Positions 44,582-53,921 are shown, numbered from the stretch's first letter. The stretch is 64,000 nt of DNA from Gemmatimonadaceae bacterium (GCA_030835125.1 JAUQWM010000012.1:62001-126000), one strand, 5' to 3'. A program made the numbers and translations. Notes: generated by a model not told the origin, from the sequence alone.

Positions 44582-44803
44582 CAGTGCACCTCCCAGGTGT
44601 CAATTTAGTCGACAAGCATCGCCTCCCTTGGGAGCGACGGAGTTGCTTGAGGCGGGCTCTCGTGTGTCTGCGCTAGGAATACAGAATGCATTGTCGGATA
44701 CCGACACAGACAGTATGGCCGATGGTGGCAACCATAATCATCGCGCTGCGTCCGGCGCGGCACGCGCGTCGGATCCGCCGCCCGCCCCTCTTGCTCGTAG
44801 TAC

Positions 44804-44823
44804 GTCGACCGGGGAGCTTACCA
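44804..44823. repeat. Direct repeat, right copy, downstream of dndA
   Basis: GTCGACC-GGGGAGCTTACCA, the partner of 42790-42814. It lies 49 bp past the dndA stop, as the other lies 75 bp past the dndB stop. The 290-bp gap 44582-44871 otherwise contains no gene I would call; it probably holds the promoter of the membrane-protein-dndB unit. Confidence 0.6.
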
Positions 44824-44871
44824 GCGAACGTCTTGTGAGCACCTTCAAACAGCCATCGACGGAGAATCTGC

Positions 44872-46062
44872 TCAGAGCGTCTCGGACGATCGCCGGAGGT
44901 CACGAAGCCTGCTCACGGCTTGGCTTACCGCTCTTGCCGCGAAATCAATCTCTGGCTCGGTATTAAATCTGCCAATCCCAAAACGAATCGCGCCATAGGC
45001 GCTCTCTTCGTCCACCCCGCATGCCCTAAGAACATAGGACGGCTCAAGGGAAGCGGAGGTGCAGGCCGATCCCGAGCTGACAGCAATATCCTTCATCGAC
45101 ATCATCAACGCCTCAGCCTCGATCTGACTAAAGGTAACGTTGAGGTTGCCCGGTAGCCGATGAGCAAGAGAGCCATTCACCCGAATCGCATCGATCGATT
45201 CGAAGAGCCTCTGCTTGAGCCGGTCTCGGAGCTGGCCCACGCGTTCCGACTCCGCAGGCATTTCCCGTCTAGAGACCTCACAGGCCTTTCCGAATCCGAC
45301 GATCAACGGAACCGGAAGGGTTCCTGACCTCAACCCTCGCTCATGGCCCCCACCGAACATCAACGGCGCAATTCGAGCTCTCGGTCGATTCCGCACGTAG
45401 AGTGCACCAACTCCCTTCGGCCCGTACATCTTGTGTGCTGACAGAGACACCAAGTCCGCATTAGCCAGCGCCACGTTGAAGGGGATCTTGCCCGCCCCTT
45501 GCACAGCGTCGACGTGAAAGAGAACGCCCTTCTCTCGGGCGATGCGACCGATCTCGACTACAGGTTGGAGGACACCGATCTCGTTGTTGGCCAGCATGAT
45601 CGAGATCAGAATCGTATCGGGCGCTATACTTTCCCGCACAGCCTCCGGATGTATCCGTCCGTCTGTGTCAACCGGTACGTACGTAACCCGATACCCCTGC
45701 CCCTCCAGATACTTGCAAGTGTCGAGGACAGCCTTGTGTTCAATCTGGCTGGTAACGATGTGTCGTCCCCTCGCCGCGTGGAACTCAGCGGCGCCTCGAA
45801 TCGCCAGGTTATCAGCCTCCGTTGCACCCGACGTCCACACGATCTCCTCGGCAGCCGCCCCGATCAAGTCTCCAACTCGCTGCCTCGCCTCACCCACCGC
45901 GCCTTCAGCCGCGAACCCAAATGAGTGGGTTCTTGACGCAGCGTTCCCAAATACACTCGTGAGGAATGGCATCATCTCCTCTAACACACGAGCGTCTATT
46001 TGAGTCGTCGCGTTGTTATCGAGGTACACCGGAAGCGTCACCGAACCGTTTTCGCTCTCCAT
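44872..46062 (-). CDS. dndA: Cysteine desulfurase (DndA/IscS-like)
   Basis: 396 residues, normal for the family. [38 protein letters not shown] opens the protein, [20 protein letters not shown] and [17 protein letters not shown] follow, and the PLP lysine is in [18 protein letters not shown]. The persulfide-forming Cys is in the mobile loop [19 protein letters not shown], a loop of IscS type. It supplies sulfur from L-cysteine to DndC. It is 9 bp after the MBL gene, in the same operon. It could also be a housekeeping-type IscS recruited to the island. Confidence 0.93.
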   Translation of the reverse strand: MESENGSVTLPVYLDNNATTQIDARVLEEMMPFLTSVFGNAASRTHSFGFAAEGAVGEARQRVGDLIGAAAEEIVWTSGATEADNLAIRGAAEFHAARGRHIVTSQIEHKAVLDTCKYLEGQGYRVTYVPVDTDGRIHPEAVRESIAPDTILISIMLANNEIGVLQPVVEIGRIAREKGVLFHVDAVQGAGKIPFNVALANADLVSLSAHKMYGPKGVGALYVRNRPRARIAPLMFGGGHERGLRSGTLPVPLIVGFGKACEVSRREMPAESERVGQLRDRLKQRLFESIDAIRVNGSLAHRLPGNLNVTFSQIEAEALMMSMKDIAVSSGSACTSASLEPSYVLRACGVDEESAYGAIRFGIGRFNTEPEIDFAARAVSQAVSRLRDLRRSSETL

Positions 46063-46071
46063 AACTTCTGC

Positions 46072-47103
46072 TTAGCAACCCCACTCGCGGCTAAAATGGT
46101 TGTTGGACGGCTGAGAACGGATTCCCAATCGTTCCTCGATGGCCTGCGAAAGTTCCACACCATGGGTTCTCGTGTTATCTGTCACGACGAACTTGGCTCC
46201 GGTCGCTGTGATGTAGTCAAGCGTCCCTTGGAAATCAGCATGATTTGAAAGGGCGACCTTATAGGCCCGGTCAGAATACTCTAAGACGGGGTCCCGATGA
46301 GGAACCATGTACGCACTCAGTGAGATCGTGGTGCCACCAGTTGAACCATCGGGAGGCCGATCACCCTTCGAATAGAGCCTGATATAGCGCTTTGTTCTCA
46401 GCGCATCCACTCCTTCGCTGGAGCGGCTCATAAGAACCGTCCCAACTGCCGCGCCATGGCCCTGGTAAACGGCAATCTCTTGACAAAGCCTTTCGCTCGC
46501 GATCACCGGAGCATTGACGTTCGTGCTCAGGAGTTGGAGAGCACGTTGAATTGTGCCTCGATGTGCATGCACGTGCACCGCGCCCGTTCGCAATTTCGCG
46601 TGAACGAGTTCTACTAGCCTCGCTTCCGCGTCCTCTTGCGAATACTGCCTGATACTTCCGGGGCTTCCATATGTGCTATCGACCACCAACTCGTCGCACT
46701 TGATAACATCCTCAGGATCAAGAGGCCATGCAAAGTCGCCCGAGTAGCCGAGCCGCTTCCCGTCCGCGCGCTCTACGAGCACCTGGACTGACCCAAGCAT
46801 GTGTCCGTTGGGCACAAGCGTTAGCTGGCTTGTCCCGACTTGAAACACTTCCCGGGGTTGAAGCGCGTGAATATTCTGCCTGACGGAGAGGTCGGCGTTG
46901 AACTCTGCGATAAGCAACTCGTGAGTCTGTGGGCTCATGACCAAGTCCTGCATTCCCTTGCTTGTCGTAAATCCAAACATGTGGTCGTCGTGCACATGCG
47001 TTTGAACACGAAGCGGGCGGTCTCGGTGAAACCCGTCACACACGACATCTGGCCCGAGCAACACGCCCCCGGTAGCCAGTACATCAACAAGTCTCTCAGC
47101 CAT
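46072..47103 (-). CDS. Metallo-beta-lactamase-fold nuclease (beta-CASP/exonuclease-like)
   Basis: 343 residues. The MBL metal site is intact: H36-V-H38-D-D40-H41 in VQTHVHDDHMFGF, then LVPNGHMLGSVQVLVE, LGYSGDFAWPL and VDSTYGSPG. The last region ends with VALSNHADFQGTLDYITATGAKFVVTDNTRTHGVEL, like the terminal His motif of SNM1/beta-CASP nucleases (COG1236-type). A metal-dependent DNA or RNA nuclease is likely. Its start overlaps the ParB-like gene's stop by 8 bp. An MBL nuclease is not a standard Dnd partner, so it may be the effector that replaces DndFGH. Confidence 0.8.
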   Translation of the reverse strand: MAERLVDVLATGGVLLGPDVVCDGFHRDRPLRVQTHVHDDHMFGFTTSKGMQDLVMSPQTHELLIAEFNADLSVRQNIHALQPREVFQVGTSQLTLVPNGHMLGSVQVLVERADGKRLGYSGDFAWPLDPEDVIKCDELVVDSTYGSPGSIRQYSQEDAEARLVELVHAKLRTGAVHVHAHRGTIQRALQLLSTNVNAPVIASERLCQEIAVYQGHGAAVGTVLMSRSSEGVDALRTKRYIRLYSKGDRPPDGSTGGTTISLSAYMVPHRDPVLEYSDRAYKVALSNHADFQGTLDYITATGAKFVVTDNTRTHGVELSQAIEERLGIRSQPSNNHFSREWGC

Positions 47104-47803
47104 CCGCGAGGCCCGTCTTCAGGTTCGCGTTAATCAGGAACTCGAGCTCATCCTTGTTGGCCCGAATCCTCTGGCCTAACTCCTCACCGCCCACTATGGT
47201 GAATCGCGACACTCCAAGTCGACCCGACGCCTTCACCGGTTTCAGAAGCGCTTTCGCGGACTCCGCCAAGAGCAAGTCCCGGTCCTTTTGGCTTAGCGCT
47301 GACAACCTTGCCTTGACAGCCTCGTCACGAACGGTTCCGATCAGTACGTGGCGGACGACCACCTGTGGTCGCATCCGGATGACAGACTGAACGCACTCGG
47401 CCATTGGCTTGCGGGACCGCTTTCGCGCCTGAACTAGCTGCCGGACCTCAGATGTCGAAAGGCCGTACTCCAACGCGGCATGAGCAGCACCTCGTTGGTC
47501 CGCCGCATCGTCAAGGCGTGAGATTTCGAAAGCCGAGCTGAATGCAATTCCCTCGTTGGCGCGACCCCACGACACAGTATGCTGAATGTCCTCTGGCAGC
47601 TTTGAGAGCGCCAAGAACCGGCTCACTTGGGTGGTCTCTACCTGTGCCGCGGAGGCGCACTCTTGAACGGAGCTGCCGGTCCGCAGAGCCTTTTCAAACA
47701 GCCCTGATACCTCCATTGGCGACAGCGCTCGTGTTCCCCGGTGAGTCCCCACAGAAACGATGAGCTGCCTTTGCTCTTCGGGACTTAGACCACTCATCGA
47801 CAT
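47096..47803 (-). CDS. ParB-related HTH protein without nuclease/CTPase domain
   Basis: 235 residues. The N-terminal half is a ParB/KorB-like helix-turn-helix: RALSPMEVSGLFEKALRTGSSVQECASAAQVETTQVSRFLALSKLPEDIQHTVSWGRANEGIAFSSAFEISRLDDAADQRGAAHAALEYGLSTSEVRQLVQ. The rest is a helical C-terminal domain without a motif I recognise. The ParB N-terminal fold is lacking, but an intact ParB gene precedes it with TAATG coupling. It may be the DNA-specificity partner of that protein. Confidence 0.75.
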   Translation of the reverse strand: MSMSGLSPEEQRQLIVSVGTHRGTRALSPMEVSGLFEKALRTGSSVQECASAAQVETTQVSRFLALSKLPEDIQHTVSWGRANEGIAFSSAFEISRLDDAADQRGAAHAALEYGLSTSEVRQLVQARKRSRKPMAECVQSVIRMRPQVVVRHVLIGTVRDEAVKARLSALSQKDRDLLLAESAKALLKPVKASGRLGVSRFTIVGGEELGQRIRANKDELEFLINANLKTGLADG

Positions 47804-48624
47804 TAGCTTCCGAAGCCTTTACCCAAGAGGCCCTCTTCGATGAGAGACGCCGCAGCGTCATCTTGGCTGGTTCCTTCATTGTCCGCGAACGTCTGAAGGT
47901 GTCGATGAGTCTCCCCGGTCAAAGTCACTACGATTTGAGTGACCTTGGATCCCGTACGCGCAGCCTCGATTGATTCATCCACAGATGCTTCTGGTTTCTC
48001 TTCTCGTTCCTGGACAAGCTTCTTCTGCTGGATTCCAGGCATGGACGCCATTTCTTTCGCGAGCTTAACGGCGTCCGCGGGGTCCGGCTTCTCCCCGCCG
48101 GCAGCGGCAGCATCTTGGGCACGGAGTGCCACTCTGATGTCCACCTCGCCACTATCGACCATGCCCTTAAGGGGCTTGATTAGCCGATCGTACTTGACGT
48201 ACTGACTGACGGTTTGCGCTTTCAATCCCGTCGCTTCTGCAACGGCCTTGATCGAACCGTACTTCTTGTACAGAGCGGTGCACGCATCGATGTACTCTTT
48301 TTGACTCACGTCGCGCCTCACAAGGTTCTCGGTAACCGAAATTGCTTTGGCGGTCTCTGCGTCCACCGGTTTGTTGAGAACCAGCGCTCGGATCGTTTTG
48401 GCCTTGTTCTTCTTGTGAGCCAGAAACCGGCGCTGGCCGGTAAGAATTTCGAATTTTCCCTTCTTCTCGCCCTCACACACCACGATAGGCTGAAGTAGCC
48501 CCTGTACGCGGATGCTCTCCGCAAGCTCATCGATGTCCTTATGAACATCTTTCACGCGAACTTGGCCCTTGCCGATTACCAAGTCATCGAGCGGAATGTC
48601 GCGGATATCGTTTGTGGTGATCAT
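47803..48624 (-). CDS. ParB/Srx-fold partition-like protein
   Basis: 273 residues. The ParB N-terminal domain is clear: IPLDDLVIGKGQVRVKD, VQGLLQPIVVC, the GQRR motif at 63-66 (TGQRRFLAHK) and the ENLVR motif near 99-103. Together these are the ParB CTP-binding positions. An HTH follows (YGSIKAVAEATGLKAQTVSQYVKYDRL), then a Lys/Glu-rich linker and an RHH-like C terminus (KVTQIVVTLTGETHRHLQTFADNEGTSQDDAAASLIEEG). No ParA is nearby. In this operon it probably slides on or marks DNA rather than partitions plasmids. Confidence 0.85.
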   Translation of the reverse strand: MITTNDIRDIPLDDLVIGKGQVRVKDVHKDIDELAESIRVQGLLQPIVVCEGEKKGKFEILTGQRRFLAHKKNKAKTIRALVLNKPVDAETAKAISVTENLVRRDVSQKEYIDACTALYKKYGSIKAVAEATGLKAQTVSQYVKYDRLIKPLKGMVDSGEVDIRVALRAQDAAAAGGEKPDPADAVKLAKEMASMPGIQQKKLVQEREEKPEASVDESIEAARTGSKVTQIVVTLTGETHRHLQTFADNEGTSQDDAAASLIEEGLLGKGFGS

Positions 48625-50069
48625 GAAACGTCCTCCGTGGACGGTTGGGAGATGCGCGGTGAAGGGTGGAGTTCAAGAATCCTCAATAGTTCCCGTTTGG
48701 TGAGCCGTTCTACATCAGGACCAGGTGCGTTCTCAATGTATTCATCGAACAACTCCTGCTTCAGTCGCAGAATCTTATCGATGCGCTCCTCGACCGAATC
48801 CTTCACCAGCAAGCGCACTGCGTGAAGGGGCCGTTTACGGGCAAACCTGTGGGCCCTTGAAATCGCCTGCGCTTCAGCGGCAGGGTTCCACCACCGATCA
48901 AAGAGGACTACTACACTTGCCGCCTCTAGATTCAGCCCTAAGCCTCCGGCGCGGAGAGACATAAGCAGGACTCTCGGCCCTTCGGCATTCTCAAATCGCG
49001 CTATCACCTCATCGCGCTCCGCTAGTGACAAGCCGCCGTGGTACAACTCGCAGTCGATAGCATCAAGCTGCTGCCCTAGCCAGGTGAGTGTCTCGACGAA
49101 CTGAGAGAAGATGATGATCTTGTCGAGCGGACCACGTGCGGATTCCACAATAGTTCGAACGAGTTCTAGCTTGGACGACGAGTTTGTCTTCGGGTCATAG
49201 TTACATGCCTGCTTCAGCTTTGTGAGTAGTGCGAAGAGGCTGGTAACCGGAATAGCATCTTCCTCATCGGACGGCAAGCCTTCCTGCCTAGCGTACCAGA
49301 GCCTGTCGTACGCGAGCCGCTGCTCATCCGTGAGTTCCAGGACAAGATCCTGGACTTGAATCGGAGGAAGCTCGCCCATGACGATGCTCTTCCTTCGGCG
49401 GAGCATGTGCGGTGCAAGACGCGAGAACAGTTCATCCTTCGTTACGGCATTCGTCAGCAACCCGGGTCTCACGAAATCGAAAACCGAGTGCAGTTCTGCC
49501 CGTGAATTCTCTAGGGGCGTCGCAGACAGTGCCCATGAAATTCTCCGGGAGAGGAGCTTGCAGGCGAAAGCCACCTGAGAGTCCGCGTTCTTGATCCGTT
49601 GGGCCTCGTCCAGGAGCACCAAGTCAAAGGTGTCGGCTGGGATATTGTCCAGCGCGTCTAGCCTCATTTGGTCGTAGGTGCCAACGACCACCTCAACAGG
49701 CAGTAGGTACAGCGAATTGCGCTCGTCGGCAGACCCCATCAAGCGCCGAACCACTAGATGGGGGGCCCATCTCGCCAATTCTCGTTCCCAGTTCAATGCC
49801 AAGGAAGCTGGGGCGACGATCAACGCCCGGCCCACATCCGGTTTCCGAAGACAGAGCGACAGGGCAATGATCGCCTGGACTGTCTTGCCAAGGCCCATCT
49901 CGTCCGCCAGCAACGCCGAGGAGTTGCGGTAAAGGAAGCTGACACCTTCCCACTGGTATTGGCGCAGCGGGGCGTGCAGAAAGCCCTTTGCTGCTTCCAG
50001 CTCCTCCTCGACAGAGGCCACGAGCCGCGACCTAAACCAGTGTTGGTGGGCGATGCACGAACTCTGCAA
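48621..50069 (-). CDS. Compact SNF2-family helicase
   Basis: 482 residues from a TTG at 50069, or 466 from the GTG at 50021, which lies after the dndE stop and avoids a 38-bp overlap; neither has a strong ribosome binding site. SNF2 motifs are complete: I in SALLADEMGLGKTVQAI (residues 56-63), DLVLLDEAQRIKN (II), ALSATPLEN (III), IIIFSQFVETL (IV), LLMSLRAGGLGLNLEAASVVVLFDRWWNP (V) and QAISRAHRFARKR (VI). It is minimal, with no extra domains. It is a double-stranded DNA translocase coupled by ATGA to ParB. Confidence 0.92.
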   Translation of the reverse strand: MQSSCIAHQHWFRSRLVASVEEELEAAKGFLHAPLRQYQWEGVSFLYRNSSALLADEMGLGKTVQAIIALSLCLRKPDVGRALIVAPASLALNWERELARWAPHLVVRRLMGSADERNSLYLLPVEVVVGTYDQMRLDALDNIPADTFDLVLLDEAQRIKNADSQVAFACKLLSRRISWALSATPLENSRAELHSVFDFVRPGLLTNAVTKDELFSRLAPHMLRRRKSIVMGELPPIQVQDLVLELTDEQRLAYDRLWYARQEGLPSDEEDAIPVTSLFALLTKLKQACNYDPKTNSSSKLELVRTIVESARGPLDKIIIFSQFVETLTWLGQQLDAIDCELYHGGLSLAERDEVIARFENAEGPRVLLMSLRAGGLGLNLEAASVVVLFDRWWNPAAEAQAISRAHRFARKRPLHAVRLLVKDSVEERIDKILRLKQELFDEYIENAPGPDVERLTKRELLRILELHPSPRISQPSTEDVS

Positions 50070-50421
50070 GATCGCTTAGGTGTTTCATACGGCTTGCCAA
50101 GAGAATGACGCCCCTATGGAGATGAGCCCTGAAAGGCCCTTCTAGCTCCGCATCCGGGTCAATCCCGTCATTTGCCAAGCGCTGGCGAAGAAGTGCAACG
50201 AACACGGTATCGTACTCTCCAAGCAAGGTGTACCGGTTGATATCACGGTCCGATTCATCGTCATACCTGTCCTCACTCGGTATCCCGGGCTCACTGAGAG
50301 AGAGGCAGAATCCTATTCGACAAAGCAGATTGGGCGTGATACCAGTCCGAGCCTTGAGAACCCGAAGCCAGTTATCAGCTTCCTTCGAGAATCGCACACG
50401 TCTGATTTCAAGCTCCGACAT
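50032..50421 (-). CDS. dndE: DndE-family protein
   Basis: 129 residues from the ATG at 50421, 14 bp inside the dndD 3' end. The conserved DndE core is LEIRRVRFSKEADNWLRVLKARTGITPNLLCRIGFCLSLSEPG; the remainder is helical. DndE is a small tetrameric protein that binds nicked DNA and is essential for phosphorothioation. Its size matches. Confidence 0.85.
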   Translation of the reverse strand: MSELEIRRVRFSKEADNWLRVLKARTGITPNLLCRIGFCLSLSEPGIPSEDRYDDESDRDINRYTLLGEYDTVFVALLRQRLANDGIDPDAELEGPFRAHLHRGVILLASRMKHLSDLAEFVHRPPTLV

Positions 50422-52453
50422 CCGCAACCTCCTCTTGATGCCAGAAGTAGCCTGGTGTTGCCTCCGTCCATCCATCAGAATGGTTCACCAGATGGAGCGA
50501 GTGTGACATGTTCGGCCGGAGCGTCTCGACGTAGGCTGCGTTGATCTCCGTATCGGTTGAGAGGATAATCACCTGATGCGAAGCAGCTGGGAAATACCTT
50601 TCAAGCAGATGCTTTCGGTGCACTGTGTCGAGTCGGCCTAGTGGCGTGTCGATGATCATCGGCAGCGCACGCCCGGACACTCTGGCTAGCCCCCAAAGCA
50701 GTGCTACGGCATAAATCTGCTTTTCGCCTGCCGATAGCAGCGCCTTGGGAAGTCGTTGATGTTCCCGATCAAATAGCGTGACTTCAAACGTCAGCGGGTT
50801 GATACTCAGGCGCTGAACGAGGTCGGACTTGCGACTCAGTGTTTGGAAGCAGTCGAGGGCGACCTTCTCAAGCTCGTCGACTTTGGCCACCGTTAGGCGC
50901 TTCAAGTACTCATCAAGTGCCTTCCGTGCCGACGCTGCCAGAGCGAGTCGTCTGGCCACCGAATGCGATTCGCTTTGCGTCTTGAGAATCCTCGCTCGCT
51001 CATTCGCGAGAATCGTGACCTGCTTTTCGAGGCGCGACCGATCCTCCGACTTCAGGGTGAGCTCCAGGGACAGTTTCGCCTGCTCCTCTTGAAGCAGTGA
51101 CAACTGCTTGACGAAGGGAGCAACCTCGTCTGCTTCTGGCGCCCGGTTCAAATGCTCCTGCACTTCTCGGAGCTCGGCAATCGTTGCCTCTAGTTCCTTC
51201 GTTAGCTCCGCTATTCGTGTCGGCGTTTCGCCCAAGGCCGATTCGAGCGTCTGGATCGCTTCGTGGCGGACGCGTTCTGAAAACTCGTGCACCGGTCGAA
51301 TAGCGGCCAGCGCGGAAGGCACTGTGCCTAGCTCTGTGGCGAGCGCTGCGATTTCAGAGGCCAGAGCGTTCCTAAGCTTCGGGGCAAGGCCGAGCCGGGC
51401 CGCGACTTCGCCGTTAATGACGCGACTTGAAACGGCGTCGAGCGCCCGTTGCGCTTCGACCCTTCCCGCGCGCCACGACTCCAGCGCGGCTTCCTGCCGT
51501 AGTTGCTCAACGAGCTTCTGGCTCAGCGCTCCGCAAATCGCAAATGGAAGGATCTTCTCACATTCATCCCTGAGAGCTCGTTCGACCTGTTCACGTCGCT
51601 CTTCCAGTTGCACTTTGCGGTTCCGCAGTTTACCGCGCTGCGCAGACAAACCCTCGCCGCGCTGCGCCAGCTGACGCTCAGTCTGCGCGATTGCATCGGC
51701 TAATTCCGCAAGGCGCGACGTTGCCGACTGCTCTGCAGTCTGAACGGACCTCACTTCGGTCTGAAGCTTCTCGTCGGTGGATTCAAGTTCTTGAAGGCGG
51801 TTGGCCAGCGCACCAGTAACAGTCTTCTTTAGATAGCGTGAGTTGTAGAGATCAAGGTCGGCCTGGAGGCGCTCGACAATATCCAGACCCAAGAGTGACT
51901 TTACGGATTCGCCGAGCGTCACAGCCTCGGTTTCCTCTTCGGCAAGCCTCATAATGCGTTCGCCATCGAAGAAGAACAGCTGCGAAACTCCGGGAGGAAT
52001 TAACGACCGGATAAACTCCGACCAGAATTGCGATTCGACGTCCGCCAAGGGCTGGCCATCGCGGAGAACACGAAGGCTTTCAATTACACTCGCGGTTCCC
52101 TTCGATTCCCAGGCACGATGGACGAGATAGGTTGACCGAACGCCTCCGTGCGCGTACTCGAACTCAAGGGCGACCGAGGCGTAAGAAATCGGTATCAGTG
52201 CAGCCTTGTTCCGATGAATCTTGTCGTGGAGAAACGACTGATACTCCGCTTCCGATGTCCTGAGACCGAGCGCTAACCGACCGTAAAGGCACACACGAAT
52301 CGCTTCAAGGATCGTCGTCTTGCCTGCACCGTTCTGGCCACCAATCAGAACTATCGGCCTCAGTCCGCCGCTTTTCGGTCGTGGCTTTAGCGAGAGCGTC
52401 TGTTCCCCCCGATATAGTCCGAAGTTCCGCAGCGTGAGTTGATTAATTCGCAT
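50408..52453 (-). CDS. dndD: DndD, SMC/Rad50-like ATPase
   Basis: 681 residues from the ATG at 52453 (MRINQLTLRNFGLYRGEQTL), which overlaps the dndC end by 11 bp. Walker A GGQNGAGKT is at 38-46. A long coiled coil, roughly residues 190-560, is predicted by heptad-like runs. The ABC signature LLSAGEKQIYAVALLWGLARVSG and Walker B ALPMIIDTPLGRLDTVHRKHL close the head. The hydrolysis is thought to drive DNA nicking or strand handling for sulfur insertion. Confidence 0.92.
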   Translation of the reverse strand: MRINQLTLRNFGLYRGEQTLSLKPRPKSGGLRPIVLIGGQNGAGKTTILEAIRVCLYGRLALGLRTSEAEYQSFLHDKIHRNKAALIPISYASVALEFEYAHGGVRSTYLVHRAWESKGTASVIESLRVLRDGQPLADVESQFWSEFIRSLIPPGVSQLFFFDGERIMRLAEEETEAVTLGESVKSLLGLDIVERLQADLDLYNSRYLKKTVTGALANRLQELESTDEKLQTEVRSVQTAEQSATSRLAELADAIAQTERQLAQRGEGLSAQRGKLRNRKVQLEERREQVERALRDECEKILPFAICGALSQKLVEQLRQEAALESWRAGRVEAQRALDAVSSRVINGEVAARLGLAPKLRNALASEIAALATELGTVPSALAAIRPVHEFSERVRHEAIQTLESALGETPTRIAELTKELEATIAELREVQEHLNRAPEADEVAPFVKQLSLLQEEQAKLSLELTLKSEDRSRLEKQVTILANERARILKTQSESHSVARRLALAASARKALDEYLKRLTVAKVDELEKVALDCFQTLSRKSDLVQRLSINPLTFEVTLFDREHQRLPKALLSAGEKQIYAVALLWGLARVSGRALPMIIDTPLGRLDTVHRKHLLERYFPAASHQVIILSTDTEINAAYVETLRPNMSHSLHLVNHSDGWTEATPGYFWHQEEVADVGA

Positions 52454-53921
52454 CAATCTCCTCGTCGATCTCGTCCGCGTCGGTCTCCGCACGCCATCCT
52501 ATTTCCTCAAACACTTCCGCTGCCGAACGCCAGTCCTTACTCAGGATTCGATCGATTCGCTCATGAACCGAGGCGCGCCTTCCCAAGCCCTGAAGGTCCC
52601 TCTCGAGATCGATCAGCTCTCGAAGAAGTGGAGCCTTCACCTCTAGTTCTGCGCAGACCTCTTCGAGGACCCTTCGATCCAAGGCACGACTGCCCGTGGT
52701 GTCTTCGCCAACCCAGTCAAGGTCCCCGCCGACCACATCTCGATACACTTCCGGCAGCGCATCTTCCCAGTCCCCTTCTTCGGTCCTCCACATGCGACGA
52801 ATCTCGTGGAGTTCGTCGACCGAAATGAGCGCAGCCTCCGGGTCCGGCCCGTTCTGTCGGACCCTCATTTGAGCCGACAAAAGCCTGCGCAGGATTTCAC
52901 GCCGAAAGGACAGCTTGTACGGGCCCCACACGATCTTGTTTTGGTCAGGCCCCCAGATTCGCACGCGACCGTCTCGCCGGCGTACCTCCCGGAATTCGTG
53001 CTTCCGGCTCGGTTCAGCGGTGGATGCCAGCCAATCTCTGAGTTCAAGGAGCGGTTCAAGCCACTCCTGGCCGCTGTCGATCATGGCTTCCATCGACTTG
53101 TCGCGCTGAACGACTGTGCAGGTCCAGCAACCAAAACGACTACCCCCGCACGACGGTGTCGTCGTATCCACTACTAACGGGCATTCACCGGCTTGGGCGT
53201 TGCGATAGAGGGTGACCAAGTCGCGGTTGTTTGCGCCCCAGGGCGACGGAATCGAAAGGAGGTAGGACCAGACGTCATCCGTGCTGAAGTGCTCGATGGG
53301 GCTATAGACCCATGCGCTCCGAAGGACGGTATGCCGCGAGAGGATCTCTCCCGGTGTCCGGTGCAGGCTCATTACTTGGGCGCGAGTGGCGCTCTCGGAC
53401 CGCCGAACACCGAGGACGAGGATGACCTCGCCATGCCGATTGACCTGCTCTTCGATGAATCGGTTCGCCGGTTGAATTTTTAGACGATCCGTGCACCAAC
53501 GAAATCGACGGTAGGGTGCGGGGTACCCCTTACCGATCATGTTCACCCAAAACGTGTCTTGTAGTCGGGGGCGCACTTTTTCCGCTTTGAACGGCATCCC
53601 GGTCCTGGAGGCGACTTCGTTGATTCGGTCAAGAGTCTTGTCGATGTAGCTCACGATCACCGGTGTCTCCACCAGCGTATCGGACGCGATCACATAGACA
53701 GTCTTCTGTCTGCTCTCAGGAGGCAGCTTCGAAAGAGCACTCCAGATCAGCTGCAACGCTGTTGTAGAATCCTTGCCGCCGCTGTATCCGATCACCCACG
53801 GACGGTCGTCAGCTGTGTAAACCGTTCGAATCTCGTTTTCGAGCTCCGGAAGCGGCCTTTGCTCTCCCGGCTTGCTCGCTATTCCGACGCTGGGAGAAGA
53901 ACGCGGTTCAAGGTCGGGCAC
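52443..53921 (-). CDS. dndC: DndC, PAPS-reductase-like sulfurtransferase
   Basis: 492 residues, the usual DndC length. The PP-loop WVIGYSGGKDSTTALQLIW (residues 42-60) binds ATP. The downstream block YRRFRWCTDRLKIQPANRFI and the Cys cluster SCGGSRFGCWTCTVVQRDKSMEAMI give the four Cys for a [4Fe-4S] cluster. It adenylates and accepts sulfur for transfer to the DNA backbone. It is the first gene of the operon; its start overlaps a possible short upstream ORF by 14 bp. Confidence 0.95.
   Translation of the reverse strand: MPDLEPRSSPSVGIASKPGEQRPLPELENEIRTVYTADDRPWVIGYSGGKDSTTALQLIWSALSKLPPESRQKTVYVIASDTLVETPVIVSYIDKTLDRINEVASRTGMPFKAEKVRPRLQDTFWVNMIGKGYPAPYRRFRWCTDRLKIQPANRFIEEQVNRHGEVILVLGVRRSESATRAQVMSLHRTPGEILSRHTVLRSAWVYSPIEHFSTDDVWSYLLSIPSPWGANNRDLVTLYRNAQAGECPLVVDTTTPSCGGSRFGCWTCTVVQRDKSMEAMIDSGQEWLEPLLELRDWLASTAEPSRKHEFREVRRRDGRVRIWGPDQNKIVWGPYKLSFRREILRRLLSAQMRVRQNGPDPEAALISVDELHEIRRMWRTEEGDWEDALPEVYRDVVGGDLDWVGEDTTGSRALDRRVLEEVCAELEVKAPLLRELIDLERDLQGLGRRASVHERIDRILSKDWRSAAEVFEEIGWRAETDADEIDEEIDAN

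Noticed and set aside
44673-44903. A 76-codon frame between dndA and the membrane-protein gene
   Set aside because: Arg-rich, overlaps the dndA 3' end, and has no ribosome binding site or recognisable sequence; more likely intergenic.
1026-50900. Overuse of GTTAGGC/GCCTAAC (for example at 1026, 3049, 8786, 10095, 50894)
   Set aside because: About eight copies were found, near the seven or so expected for a 7-mer of this composition on both strands. Most are ordinary codons, so single copies are not evidence of attC sites.
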